A stretch of 64,000 nt of DNA from Thermodesulfobacteriota bacterium (GTDB taxonomy: Bacteria; Desulfobacterota; DSM-4660; Desulfatiglandales; Desulfatiglandaceae), in NCBI GenBank assembly GCA_028278625.1, contig JANQDY010000183.1, positions 1 through 64,000 on the forward strand. Direction: 5' to 3'. Shown here piece after piece: positions 25,240 to 33,355 of the stretch. The notes under the pieces were generated by a model that was not told the origin of the DNA, made no database searches, and saw only the letters and a program-made list of their open reading frames with translations. The stretch's first letter is position 1; each line of letters begins with the position of its first letter. The translations under genes were made by a program, and so were the position numbers.

Positions 25240-25919
25240 AAAAATTCAAGCAATGCCTTCTGCGGCGCCAGATTTGCCCGGTCAAAATCCCACCGGGACT
25301 TTTCGCGATCACCCGCCTGGTTGCTGATGCCTCTGATTTCAACGGCTCTGTAACCGAACCGATGCCCTGCCAGGGCCAGGGCATACCCTTCCATGTTTTC
25401 AGAAAGCGCTCCAAAATGCGCGGCCCGGTCCCGGGCCTGCCGGAGATCTCCTGAAACCCCCACAACCGTGAGCGACGGACCATGGACGGTCCGGCCCGCT
25501 TTCTCGGCGTGATCAAGCAGTCGGGCTGACATCTCATTATCCAGCGAAATCTCCTGCCTGATTCCGCAAAGCCCCATTCCGCCTGCATCGCCGATTCCCG
25601 GGGCCATGGGGATGCCCAATTCCGCCAGGATCTCCTTATCCGCGATCACCATATCCCCTGTCTTCAATCCCGAACCCGGCAATGCGCCGGCCGATCCCAC
25701 CATCACCATGACATCCGGCGGTTCCATTTTACAGAAAGCACCCAGGGCCATGGCGGCCGCCGCAACACCCACCCCGGTAATGCCCAGATTGATTTTGTTG
25801 GGACCCACTGCGCCCTCAAACCATGGAAAACCGCCCGGACGACCGCTTAACCGTGCATCGGCCGTCTTTAGCAAGAGTTTCAGTTCATTTTCCACTGCTG
25901 CCAGGATCCAGATTTTCAT
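25224..25919 (-). CDS. mqnB: Futalosine hydrolase
   Basis: Cleaves futalosine to hypoxanthine and dehypoxanthine futalosine. 231 residues of the nucleoside phosphorylase/MTAN fold. VGSAGALPGSGLKTGDMVIAD near residues 75-95, the purine/ribose-binding SENMEGYALA (about 175-184), and IRGISNQAGDR near the end are typical of MqnB. With mqnX it completes the futalosine (rather than aminofutalosine-hydrolase) branch. Its ATG overlaps the stop of the upstream tetR gene by four bases, and it overlaps mqnD downstream. Confidence 0.92.
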   Translation of the reverse strand: MKIWILAAVENELKLLLKTADARLSGRPGGFPWFEGAVGPNKINLGITGVGVAAAAMALGAFCKMEPPDVMVMVGSAGALPGSGLKTGDMVIADKEILAELGIPMAPGIGDAGGMGLCGIRQEISLDNEMSARLLDHAEKAGRTVHGPSLTVVGVSGDLRQARDRAAHFGALSENMEGYALALAGHRFGYRAVEIRGISNQAGDREKSRWDFDRANLAPQKALLEFLWKNY

Positions 25920-26569
25920 CGGCCCATGCCGTTTCTCAGAATGTCCATAATCCCGTCGATTTCTCGATTCGCTTCCGTTGAATGGTCATGTGTGCCGCTC
26001 CGGCGCCTGTGTTGAAACCGGGAATGGTAGGTATGAACGAAACGGTCCACCACCGCTTCCACCATAAAGGCCGAGGTCCCGGGATCGAGGTCGGGTCTCA
26101 AATCCCCTCTTTCGATCCCCTGTTCTATCAGTTCTTCAATGAACGCCAGGGATTCCCTGTGAACCTCGGCCACAATCTCCCGTTTGTAGGGTGAATCCCC
26201 GGTAAAAAGAATGCGGTAATATATGGCCGCCAGGCCCGGATGGGCGCTGATGAAATCGAGACCCGCCAGCATCACTTTCCGAAGACGCGAAAAAAAATCG
26301 TCCGAAGCGCTTTCATCACGCACCTTTCGCAAGTAATCTTTCACACGGCCCAGGGCCATTTTGTACACAAAAGCGAACAGACCCGCCTTGTTTTTAAAAT
26401 ATTTGAAGAGTGCTCCCTTGGAAATACCCGCGGATTTCACCACCACGTTCATGCTGGCATTGTTATAATTATTGTCCGCAAACTCGTTGATGGCGGCATT
26501 TAAAACCCTTTCTCGCTTTTCTTCGTCCAGTTGCAGGAACATCTTGGTGGCGGTTGTGGGAATGCCCAT
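25916..26569 (-). CDS. TetR-family repressor leading the mqnB-mqnD operon
   Basis: 217 residues from the ATG at 26569. The N-terminal HTH is typical: KRERVLNAAINEFADNNYNNASMNVVVKSAGISKGALFKYFKNKAGL, with the YF recognition region. The variable ligand-binding half has no readable specificity. The gene overlaps mqnB by four bases (ATGA), so regulator and menaquinone genes are one transcript. Upstream dyads at 26612-26637 may be its operator. An in-frame start at 26653 would run through these dyads and is unlikely. Confidence 0.88.
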   Translation of the reverse strand: MGIPTTATKMFLQLDEEKRERVLNAAINEFADNNYNNASMNVVVKSAGISKGALFKYFKNKAGLFAFVYKMALGRVKDYLRKVRDESASDDFFSRLRKVMLAGLDFISAHPGLAAIYYRILFTGDSPYKREIVAEVHRESLAFIEELIEQGIERGDLRPDLDPGTSAFMVEAVVDRFVHTYHSRFQHRRRSGTHDHSTEANREIDGIMDILRNGMGR

Positions 26570-26611
26570 TTCTGATACTCTTTTATGAAGGTTAAACCGT
26601 CTCTTCTTTCG

Positions 26612-26637
26612 ATTGTGCATAGTGTGCTTAGCACAAT
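26612..26637. promoter_or_regulatory. Candidate operator upstream of tetR-mqnB-mqnD
   Basis: ATTGTGC (26612-26618) and GCACAAT (26631-26637) form a perfect inverted repeat. Inside it TGTGC-TTA-GCACA (26623-26635) is a second, tighter palindrome. The position about 45-70 bases before the TetR start fits autorepression. Binding is inferred. Confidence 0.5.
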
Positions 26638-26660
26638 TGCGCCGATTCAGCAAGGATCGA

Positions 26661-26715
26661 AGACCGTAGGGCTCCCACGGGGAGAAGCGGATTTAGACCG
26701 TCAAAAGAACGGTCT
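26661..26715. promoter_or_regulatory. AGACCGT repeats between tetR and the 105-residue gene
   Basis: AGACCGT occurs at 26661-26667 and 26695-26701, and its complement ACGGTCT at 26709-26715. The last two form a 7-base inverted repeat with a 7-base gap. GTGCCA and TGGCAC (26754-26773) form another dyad before the next gene. The roles are unknown. Confidence 0.3.
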
Positions 26716-26813
26716 CAATACCGTATGCTTGATCTCCAGCCTTTTTTATGCTAGTGCCAGGGCAACATGGCACGGTTCTTCAGATCTTGATCCATCTTCA
26801 ACAGGAGATCGAA

Positions 26814-27131
26814 ATGGCAGGAAAGAATCAGAAGGAATGGTACAAGAAGTTCTACGAAGGGACGTTTCTCATCAAAGGCTGGAAAGACCGCATGAATGAA
26901 ATCCTGAAAGGCCTTTCGCCCGAAGATCGGGAGGAAATGGCGGATCTGCTGGAAAGCCTCGGGAAAAAGATCGGAATGGAGTGGGCCAGGGAGAACCATG
27001 TTCGCAAAATCAACACGGTCCAGCTTCAAAGTTGGGGAAATGACCTTCAAAGTGCCAAGCGAAAAGGCGCAAAGGCCCTTGCAGGGCGGATTCACAAGTT
27101 GAATGAGGAAGTGGACAAAATGCTTGCGTGA
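26814..27131 (+). CDS. Small helical protein at the head of the granule-like cluster
   Basis: 105 residues, basic and entirely helical in appearance (EWYKKFYEGTFLIKGWKDRM, then LSPEDREEMADLLESLGKKIG and a Lys-rich C-terminal helix). No known domain recognised. The ATG at 26814 is set by AGGAG eight bases upstream. It lies just before the UbiB-type kinase gene in the same direction. The size and all-helical, amphipathic character would suit a granule-associated or nucleic-acid-associated protein, but this is inference. Confidence 0.65.
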   Translation: MAGKNQKEWYKKFYEGTFLIKGWKDRMNEILKGLSPEDREEMADLLESLGKKIGMEWARENHVRKINTVQLQSWGNDLQSAKRKGAKALAGRIHKLNEEVDKMLA

Positions 27132-27210
27132 AAATGTCCATTTTCCGTCGTGTTATCACCGTTTTTTTTGAAACGGCACACAAACACACCTTTCCGAAAG
27201 AAAAGGAATA

Positions 27211-27238
27211 TTGACAAAATGACGCTATGCGTTATATT
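27211..27238 (+). promoter_or_regulatory. Promoter with embedded dyad for the UbiB-type kinase gene
   Basis: TTGACA (27211-27216), 16-base spacer, TATATT (27233-27238). The spacer contains TGACGC-TAT-GCGTTA (27220-27234), a near-perfect dyad overlapping the -10 box. The same promoter and dyad recur at 30017-30044 before the 22-mer repeat protein gene, differing only in the central bases. This points to one shared regulator. Confidence 0.7.
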
Positions 27239-27272
27239 GCAGCAAGTGAAAATCCCCGGAAGACAATCTTTT

Positions 27273-29024
27273 ATGGAATCGTCCACAAAGCAAAGCAATC
27301 GTCCGATGGCATCCTATGACCCCCTTGGGAATCCCCAAGCCGTCATAGACCATGAAATGATCACCATGGCGCTCGTGGGTATTCTAAAACCTTCTAACGG
27401 CGGAAAACCGACCCTTAACCGGATGCGACGACGGGCCATGGAACTGCTTAAAATTGCCAAATCGAGGGGCCAGCTTCAAAACCTGGTGAGACAGGTGGTT
27501 ATATCCACCGGCATCGAGTCCTTTTTGCCGGAGCGCTACGCCCGATATCAGCCGGTGGTGAGAGAAGGGATGGTTTTCATGATGTCTGAAATGCCCCTTT
27601 CGCGCCTTGCCCCCAAGATCGTCGATCAGCTGCTGCTGCCGGAAGACGTCTCTTTCGGCAAGCGTCTCTTTATGTTGATCAAAGACATGCCCACCCTTCA
27701 GAAACTGGGCCAGATCATCTGCCGAAGTCCGGGGATTGATTCGGCGTTCAAAAAAGAACTGGTCGATCTGGAAGACAATATTCATACCGTATCGTACGCT
27801 CAGATTCGTCCTTCGCTGTTCAAGGAAATCAAAAGGCGTTCATCAGAGCAAGATGTAATCCCGGAAAAACGCATTCTGGCCGAAGCATCCGTCTGCGCCG
27901 TGGTGCCGGCAAAGATCGCTCCCGGTAACAATGAAAAACCGATTCATGCGGTACTCAAAATCGTCAAACCCAGAGTCAAAAAAGATATGGCGGCGGATCT
28001 GGCGCTTCTGGACCGGTTGATGGTTTTCCTGGACAGCCATAAAGCCCGCTGGGGCCTGGGGGATTTCAATTTCAGTGCCACCCTTGCCCGGGTGGGGACA
28101 ATTTTGGCCAATGAGATCGATCTGGCAGCTGAACAAAGCAACATCGATCGTGCCGGCCGCCATTTCAGGGGCAACAAGACAGTGCTGGTCCCTGAAAGAC
28201 TCCCCATGTCGACCAAGGGAATGACGGTTATGGCCCGGGTGGAGGGCCAGAAGATTACCTGTGTCGATCACCTGACGAAAAAGGAACGCCGAAAACTGGC
28301 CGGTGCCCTGGCAAAGACTTGTATTCTTCGTCCCATTCAGGACATACGGGAAGGGGGCCTGTTCCACGGGGATCCCCACGCCGGGAATGTGGCCTATACC
28401 TTTCTAAGAGGTCGCCCTCGCCTCATTTTTTATGATTGGGGAATGTTGGGGCACTTAAACAAGCTGGAACGCCTGGCCATGATCCTGCTGACCCTGGGAC
28501 TCATGGCGGGGAGTGCAACCTTGGTCTTTTATACCGCCGACATCATCACAAAGGGTCAACTTTCACAAAACTCCGCCAGGCGAAAAAGAATTGAGAGGGT
28601 TATTGCGGGCGCCATGGAAATAGAGGGCCGCGGCACCGGCGGGGTTCTTTCCTCCATGGAGTATCTCTTTGAGAGATTTACCCATGAAGGGGTGGTCTTT
28701 TCAGCTGACCTCATGATGTTTGAAAAGGCAATGGTCACCCTTAAGGGCGTGTTAAGAGACGTGGATCCCACCTTCAACCGGGACGCCTACATGACCTGGG
28801 CCGCCATTACATCCCTGATAGATGATGCTGTCCGTTTTCGTTTCGTGACGCTTTTCATGAAAGAAGCCTGGTCCCTTTACCGGCACAGCCTTGCCCTTTT
28901 TCTGGACCTGCAGAAAGTGGTCTTCTGGTTCCTGACGGACCTGACACGGGTTTCCCTCAAAATGCCCGAAGTTTTCGCCAACAGGCCGGTACCGGTTTTC
29001 GCCACCTACGGCGGCAACGATTGA
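27273..29024 (+). CDS. UbiB/ABC1/AarF-type atypical kinase
   Basis: About 583 residues. ABC1-family motifs are present: AVLKIVKPRVKKDM (nucleotide-binding Lys region), EIDLAAEQSNIDRA (family ExD motif), LFHGDPHAGNVA (catalytic loop) and IFYDWGMLGHL, where DWG replaces the usual DFG. The C-terminus has two hydrophobic helices. UbiB proteins are unorthodox kinase/ATPases tied to quinone and lipid homeostasis at membranes. The start at 27273 lies downstream of a good promoter at 27211-27238, which excludes the longer frame from 27150. It converges with the lipase-like gene with a 19-base overlap. Confidence 0.85.
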   Translation: MESSTKQSNRPMASYDPLGNPQAVIDHEMITMALVGILKPSNGGKPTLNRMRRRAMELLKIAKSRGQLQNLVRQVVISTGIESFLPERYARYQPVVREGMVFMMSEMPLSRLAPKIVDQLLLPEDVSFGKRLFMLIKDMPTLQKLGQIICRSPGIDSAFKKELVDLEDNIHTVSYAQIRPSLFKEIKRRSSEQDVIPEKRILAEASVCAVVPAKIAPGNNEKPIHAVLKIVKPRVKKDMAADLALLDRLMVFLDSHKARWGLGDFNFSATLARVGTILANEIDLAAEQSNIDRAGRHFRGNKTVLVPERLPMSTKGMTVMARVEGQKITCVDHLTKKERRKLAGALAKTCILRPIQDIREGGLFHGDPHAGNVAYTFLRGRPRLIFYDWGMLGHLNKLERLAMILLTLGLMAGSATLVFYTADIITKGQLSQNSARRKRIERVIAGAMEIEGRGTGGVLSSMEYLFERFTHEGVVFSADLMMFEKAMVTLKGVLRDVDPTFNRDAYMTWAAITSLIDDAVRFRFVTLFMKEAWSLYRHSLALFLDLQKVVFWFLTDLTRVSLKMPEVFANRPVPVFATYGGND

Positions 29025-29917
29025 TCCTTTGTCTCCGGCTGTTGTTGCAAAGGGTCCTCTCCGGGGACCTCCTTAACATATGACCAGAAGCGATCAAATG
29101 TCGGCCGGTGATACAGCATGGCGGTATGACATAGGGGTGCTGTCTGCTCCTTTTTCCATCCCTTTGGGGGCACCGCAGACTCGGCGGGAAGTACCATGTT
29201 ATCTACAGGCGAGTAGAAGGCCACACAGGGAAGGAGGGTAACGGGATGATATTGCGCCAGTTCTCTCACTAAAGCGCCCTGATATCCCAGGCTTTTGGCC
29301 AGCGCGCCAAAGCTGAACACCACCATTTTGGTTCCCCTGAAAGGTAGTCCAAGGGTAATGACCCTTCGAATCTTTGAATGTCCTGATCCGCCGCGCTTCC
29401 CTGCATAGGTCTTGGCCAAAAGTCCACCCAGACTGTGACCCACCAGCACCATATCTTCTCCAAGGGCATCCCTTTCGATCCCCTTCATCCATGTCTCCAG
29501 TTCTCGGTAGATATCCCAGAAACTTCTGTTCCAGCTTCCGTAGCCAAAAGTGTAAATTCTCCCGCATCCTTTGGCTTTAAGGCGCCACCTGAAATAAACC
29601 CATGCACTGGGATTATGGTAAAGTCCGTGTATCAACACCACCGCGGGGCCGCTTTGTTTCCTTTCCCCGTGAGGCATCATGATTCTCCGACCTAAACCGA
29701 AGGGAAAGAGGCACATGACAACGATATTGGTGCTGATACTGGACAAAACGCCCCTTAGTAACCACGGAAAGGGCCTGCCGTTGGATTCGCGGTAGAGGGC
29801 CGGCCCGTAAACGGAATTGGCTGCCTCATACCAAAATATCAGATAAGTGAAGACCGGCAGCATGAGAAATAGAGTGATCAAGACTGTCAGTATTAGGCTT
29901 GTCATGGCGGACCTCAA
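29006..29917 (-). CDS. Membrane-anchored alpha/beta hydrolase, lipase-like
   Basis: 303 residues. An N-terminal membrane helix (about 5-30) and a second hydrophobic stretch (55-75) precede an alpha/beta hydrolase domain. VVLIHGLYHNPSAW is the oxyanion loop, and GHSLGGLLA carries the nucleophile Ser. ITLGLPFRGT and a late His (LCHTAMLYHRPTF) complete the PGAP1/triacylglycerol-lipase-like pattern. It probably acts on a lipid or polyester at the membrane. It is opposite in direction to its neighbours but sits inside the granule-like cluster; its 3' end overlaps that of the kinase gene. Confidence 0.82.
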   Translation of the reverse strand: MRSAMTSLILTVLITLFLMLPVFTYLIFWYEAANSVYGPALYRESNGRPFPWLLRGVLSSISTNIVVMCLFPFGLGRRIMMPHGERKQSGPAVVLIHGLYHNPSAWVYFRWRLKAKGCGRIYTFGYGSWNRSFWDIYRELETWMKGIERDALGEDMVLVGHSLGGLLAKTYAGKRGGSGHSKIRRVITLGLPFRGTKMVVFSFGALAKSLGYQGALVRELAQYHPVTLLPCVAFYSPVDNMVLPAESAVPPKGWKKEQTAPLCHTAMLYHRPTFDRFWSYVKEVPGEDPLQQQPETKDQSLPP

Positions 29918-30016
29918 AGCAGATATAAGATATAATTTTCAACTTGTTAGGTAAAAACGGGCAACAGGATCAAAATTGCCCATATGAAAATCTTTCAGAA
30001 AAAATTCGAAAAATTC

Positions 30017-30044
30017 TTGACAAAATGACGCATCGCGTTATATT
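30017..30044 (+). promoter_or_regulatory. Promoter with embedded dyad for the 22-mer repeat protein
   Basis: TTGACA (30017-30022), 16-base spacer, TATATT (30039-30044). The spacer carries TGACGC-ATC-GCGTTA. Over the 28 bases it matches the promoter at 27211-27238 except in the dyad centre. Confidence 0.7.
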
Positions 30045-30121
30045 CAGAATCAACATCCCGGATGAATGAACCGATAACAATGATTTTTAGAGACCATTAT
30101 TCCCAAGGAGGAATTAAAAAA

Positions 30122-30730
30122 ATGGCTACCGCAAAAAAGACTACCAGAGCAAAGACCAAAAGAACAGTAAAAAGCGCTGAAACAGGCTCCCACACGGTCC
30201 GGTCACTCAAAAACACGAGGGACAAGTGGATTGAAACGGCCAAGGAGTATAATGAGAAGTACATCACAAAACCCTTTGATAGCAGCAAGGATTTTGTGCT
30301 GGACATGCAAAAGGATCCCGCCAAGACCATTGGCCATGTTTTCGATAATGGCAAAGGCTTTGTGGAAGATGTCAAAAAGGACCCCCAAAAAGTATGGAAC
30401 AGCCTTTTGGACAATGGAAAGGACCTGGCCGAAGGGAGCCACAAAGATCTTCGAAGGGTTTTCGATAACGTCATGGATGGCGGCCGGGACTTTTACTCGG
30501 GCATGGAAAAGGATCTGCGAAAGGTGATGGATGACCTTCTGGACAGAGGCAAAAGAATGACTGAGCAAATCCCCGGCAAGAATTCTTTGGAGAAAGGGAT
30601 TTCCAAGCGCTTAGAGTCAATCCCGGATCGCTTGAACCTGCCGAGCAAAAAGGACATGGAAAAACTCTCAAGAACCGTGCGCACCCTGAACTCCAAATTG
30701 AACACGCTGGGCAAGCAGTGGGCTGCCTGA
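30122..30730 (+). CDS. Phasin-like protein built of 22-residue repeats
   Basis: 202 residues. A Lys/Ala-rich basic N-terminus (MATAKKTTRAKTKRTVK) resembles the tails of DNA- or granule-binding phasins. Repeats begin at residues 52, 74, 96, 118 and (partial) 140, exactly 22 apart, with the pattern (F/L/M)-D-x-G-K-x-F, a KD(P/L)xK core and a hydrophobic end. Each unit splits into two 11-mers, the periodicity of lipid-binding apolipoproteins and perilipins. AGGAGG before the ATG at 30122 sets the start. It is followed by a PhaR-type gene. I infer a granule-surface or lipid-surface role. Confidence 0.75.
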   Translation: MATAKKTTRAKTKRTVKSAETGSHTVRSLKNTRDKWIETAKEYNEKYITKPFDSSKDFVLDMQKDPAKTIGHVFDNGKGFVEDVKKDPQKVWNSLLDNGKDLAEGSHKDLRRVFDNVMDGGRDFYSGMEKDLRKVMDDLLDRGKRMTEQIPGKNSLEKGISKRLESIPDRLNLPSKKDMEKLSRTVRTLNSKLNTLGKQWAA

Positions 30731-30837
30731 TCACCCTTAAGATGTCTCAGGCCGCTCCTGCCACCAGGGACGACCTGAGACAATCTGCTGTTTATTCGTG
30801 AGGAAATCCTGAATACGCATCCAACCCGGAGGGAGAC

Positions 30838-31566
30838 ATGCACCAAATTAAACGATACGCAAATCGCAAATTGTATGACACCAAGATTAAGCAGTATATT
30901 ACCCTGGACAAAATATCAAAGCTGTTAAAAGCCGGTGAGGAAATCTCGGTTCTGGATAATAAGACCGGCGAAGATATTACTGCCGCCACGGTCTCTCAGA
31001 TACTTGCTCGCGCCAAGAAGGGACAAACGGACGGCGGGGCATCCAGTGTCATGATACAGCTCCTGCGAAAGGGGCCCGGCACCTTGGTGGACTATGGAAA
31101 AAAATACATTTCATTGTGGGATAGAGCGCTTACCATGGCTGACGAAGAGATCGACAGACTCGTGGAAAGGCTCATCAAGGATAAGGAAATCACCCCATCC
31201 GAAGGGAACAGGTTAAAGGGTGATATGTTGAAACGGGCCGAAGATTTAAGGAAATGGATCGCTGAAAAAATCGACCAGAGAGTCAATGAGGCCTTTGATC
31301 TCATGAATCTGGCCAGCAAGGAACAAGTCTCCCAGCTCACTGACAAAATCGAAAAGCTGTCCCGGAAAGTTCAGCGTCTGGAAAAAAAACTGGCCAAAAA
31401 AGCCAAAGAAGAGGCCAGCCGTAAGGCGGCGAAGGCTCTGAAGAAAGAAACGAAAGCTATTGGAAGTGAAAGCCGGGCGAAAGTGGTCCCGCTAGCCAAA
31501 GATGATCTCAAACCGGTGAACCGGCCTGAAACCACCGGGGCAAAGACACCCGATATTACCGCCTGA
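30838..31566 (+). CDS. phaR: PhaR-type PHA synthesis regulator with coiled-coil tail
   Basis: 242 residues. Residues 1-60 match the PhaR/PHB accumulation regulatory DNA-binding domain: HQIKRYANRKLYDTKIKQYITL, then VLDNKTGEDITAATVSQIL. The middle (75-150) is helical and phasin-like. About 160-200 is a strong coiled coil (EKLSRKVQRLEKKLAKKAKEE), ending in a Lys-rich tail. PhaR binds both PHA granules and DNA and represses phasin genes until granules form. No PHA synthase is in this window. GGAGGG precedes the ATG. Confidence 0.82.
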   Translation: MHQIKRYANRKLYDTKIKQYITLDKISKLLKAGEEISVLDNKTGEDITAATVSQILARAKKGQTDGGASSVMIQLLRKGPGTLVDYGKKYISLWDRALTMADEEIDRLVERLIKDKEITPSEGNRLKGDMLKRAEDLRKWIAEKIDQRVNEAFDLMNLASKEQVSQLTDKIEKLSRKVQRLEKKLAKKAKEEASRKAAKALKKETKAIGSESRAKVVPLAKDDLKPVNRPETTGAKTPDITA

Positions 31567-31572
31567 TAAGGG

Positions 31573-31615
31573 GCACCGGGCTGAAAATATCCGAAGCCCG
31601 GTCCAGCCCGTTTTT
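31573..31615 (+). terminator. Terminator after phaR
   Basis: ACCGGGCT (31575-31582) pairs with AGCCCGGT (31595-31602); a T run follows after eight bases (31611-31615). Confidence 0.55.
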
Positions 31616-31725
31616 AAAAAAGAATCTTACCTTTTCTTTACCGCCGTTTTCCACTATGGTGTCTTTTATTTTGCTGGATGATCCTGATCGGAAATATCAT
31701 ATTGTTTTGGAAATGGAGGACTGTC

Positions 31726-32289
31726 ATGAAAATTGTTACCATTTTGGGAAGCCCGAAAAAGAAAGGGAATACGGCTACGGCACTCTCACTGTTCGAAGAA
31801 AGGATCGCAAAGGACCATGAGGTTGAGAGGATCCATATCACCAAGTACAAAGTGGGTGGCTGTCTCGGATGCTATACGTGCCTTGAAAATAAGGATGAAC
31901 CCGGGTGCGTACAGAAGGACGATGCACTGCTCATATTTGATAAAATGATTCAGGCCGACGCCATTGTCTATGCATCACCCCTTTACTGCTGGAGCTTTAC
32001 GGCACAGATGAAACCGCTCATAGACCGCCACGTCTGCCTGGTGTCCGACTATGGCACACCGGAACATGATTCCCTTATCAGCGGCAAACCCACGGCGCTT
32101 TTGGTCACCTGCGCCGGTCCCATTGAAGCCAACTGTGACGCCATTCAACACATTTTCACCGGACTCTCAGATTACACCCGGACCGCACCCAAAGGGAACT
32201 TCATCCTTCCCTTTTGCACGACACCGGACGCCATCGGCGATGAAGGTGGCGCATTGGCGGCAAACCTTGCCATGGCCATCACCGATTAA
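31726..32289 (+). CDS. Flavodoxin-fold NAD(P)H/FMN-dependent oxidoreductase
   Basis: 187 residues. The FMN phosphate loop GSPKKKGNTATAL lies at 8-20. GGCLGCYTCLENKDEPGCVQKDD (about 44-66), with its conserved Cys cluster, is typical of the iron-sulfur flavoprotein/FMN reductase family common in anaerobes. YASPLYCWSFTAQMKPLIDR is the conserved flavin-site segment. It would reduce flavins, quinones or nitro compounds; the substrate is unknown. GGAGG precedes the ATG at 31726. It stands between the phaR terminator and a crotonase gene. Confidence 0.85.
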   Translation: MKIVTILGSPKKKGNTATALSLFEERIAKDHEVERIHITKYKVGGCLGCYTCLENKDEPGCVQKDDALLIFDKMIQADAIVYASPLYCWSFTAQMKPLIDRHVCLVSDYGTPEHDSLISGKPTALLVTCAGPIEANCDAIQHIFTGLSDYTRTAPKGNFILPFCTTPDAIGDEGGALAANLAMAITD

Positions 32290-32366
32290 CAACCGAACCG
32301 CCATTGAAAGAAAGCCGTCTATGAAACCCGGACAATTCCGAATTTTTCTTGTTTGAGGAAGGCACC

Positions 32367-33215
32367 ATGGATTTAACCCAGACCCGATACGAAATCGATA
32401 ACGGCATCGGAAAAATTACGCTTCAGCGGCCCGAACGATTGAACGCATTTAACCCCACCATGCGCGATGAACTGATCGCACTCTTTAATGCGGCAGACCT
32501 GGACGATACGGTTCGGGCTGTCGTGGTAACAGGTGCGGGGAACACCTACTGTGTTGGGTCGGACCTTTCGGGCGGGAGTTCCAGCTTTGATCGATCCGAT
32601 GAAACAACCATCAGCGATCATCGGGACGGTGGCGGGCAGGTGGCATTGGCCATATTCAAATGCCGAAAGCCCGTCATTGCGGCCATCAACGGACACGCCG
32701 TTGGCGTGGGCATCACCATGACCCTCCCCATGGATATGCGCGTGGTTGCCGAAGACGCCAAAATCGGTTTTGTTTTCGCCAAACGGGGTGTGGTTATGGA
32801 AGCCTGCTCTTCCTGGTTCCTCCCCCGTATCGTCGGCATCAGCAAAGCCGCTGAACTGGCGTATACTGGGCGTGTTTTTAGGGCGGCGGAAGAAGTCGGT
32901 TCCGGGCTTTTCAATTACGTTTTGCCGAAAGAGAAAGTGCTCCAAAAGGCCATGGAGATCGCAGAGGAAATCGTCACCAACACCTCGGCCATCTCCGTGG
33001 CCCTCAACAAGGCACTTCTTTGGCACGGACTGGGAGAAAAGGATCCCCAATCCGCACATCTTCTGGATTCACGGTGCTTTTACTGGGCGGGAAAACAAAG
33101 GGATGCAAAAGAAGGCATAGAGAGCTTTCTTGAGAAGCGCAAACCCACCTTCACAATGCGCCCCTCAAAAGACCTGCCCGATTTCTACCCTTGGTGGAAA
33201 GAACCGAAGGTGTAA
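32367..33215 (+). CDS. Enoyl-CoA hydratase/isomerase (crotonase) family
   Basis: 282 residues. The oxyanion-hole segments are GSDLSGGS (about 62-69) and INGHAVGVGITMTLPMDMRVVAE (about 108-130), followed by IGFVFAKRGVVMEACSSWFLPRIVG. Here the E of VMEACSSW and nearby residues occupy the usual catalytic-Glu region. Family members hydrate or isomerise acyl-CoA double bonds in fatty acid oxidation. The exact reaction is not readable. The start at 32367 has GAGGAAGG upstream. It would supply 3-hydroxyacyl-CoA to beta-oxidation. Confidence 0.88.
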   Translation: MDLTQTRYEIDNGIGKITLQRPERLNAFNPTMRDELIALFNAADLDDTVRAVVVTGAGNTYCVGSDLSGGSSSFDRSDETTISDHRDGGGQVALAIFKCRKPVIAAINGHAVGVGITMTLPMDMRVVAEDAKIGFVFAKRGVVMEACSSWFLPRIVGISKAAELAYTGRVFRAAEEVGSGLFNYVLPKEKVLQKAMEIAEEIVTNTSAISVALNKALLWHGLGEKDPQSAHLLDSRCFYWAGKQRDAKEGIESFLEKRKPTFTMRPSKDLPDFYPWWKEPKV

Positions 33216-33239
33216 TGGATTTAGACAACACAATAAATC

Positions 33240-33271
33240 CCATAAAATGAACGTGTTATAATATTTTATGG
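33240..33271. terminator. AT-rich hairpin between crotonase and amidase genes
   Basis: CCATAAAAT (33240-33248) pairs with ATTTTATGG (33263-33271) over nine bases, with a 14-base loop, between two convergent genes. Likely bidirectional, though the stem is AT-rich. Confidence 0.4.
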
Positions 33272-33355
33272 CGGTTCTTTTTGCAGCCAGTCTCCACGTT
33301 TCCCACCTCTAACATCAAAATGGAGCGGGCTTCAATTGTCCGGTGGATCGCCTTT

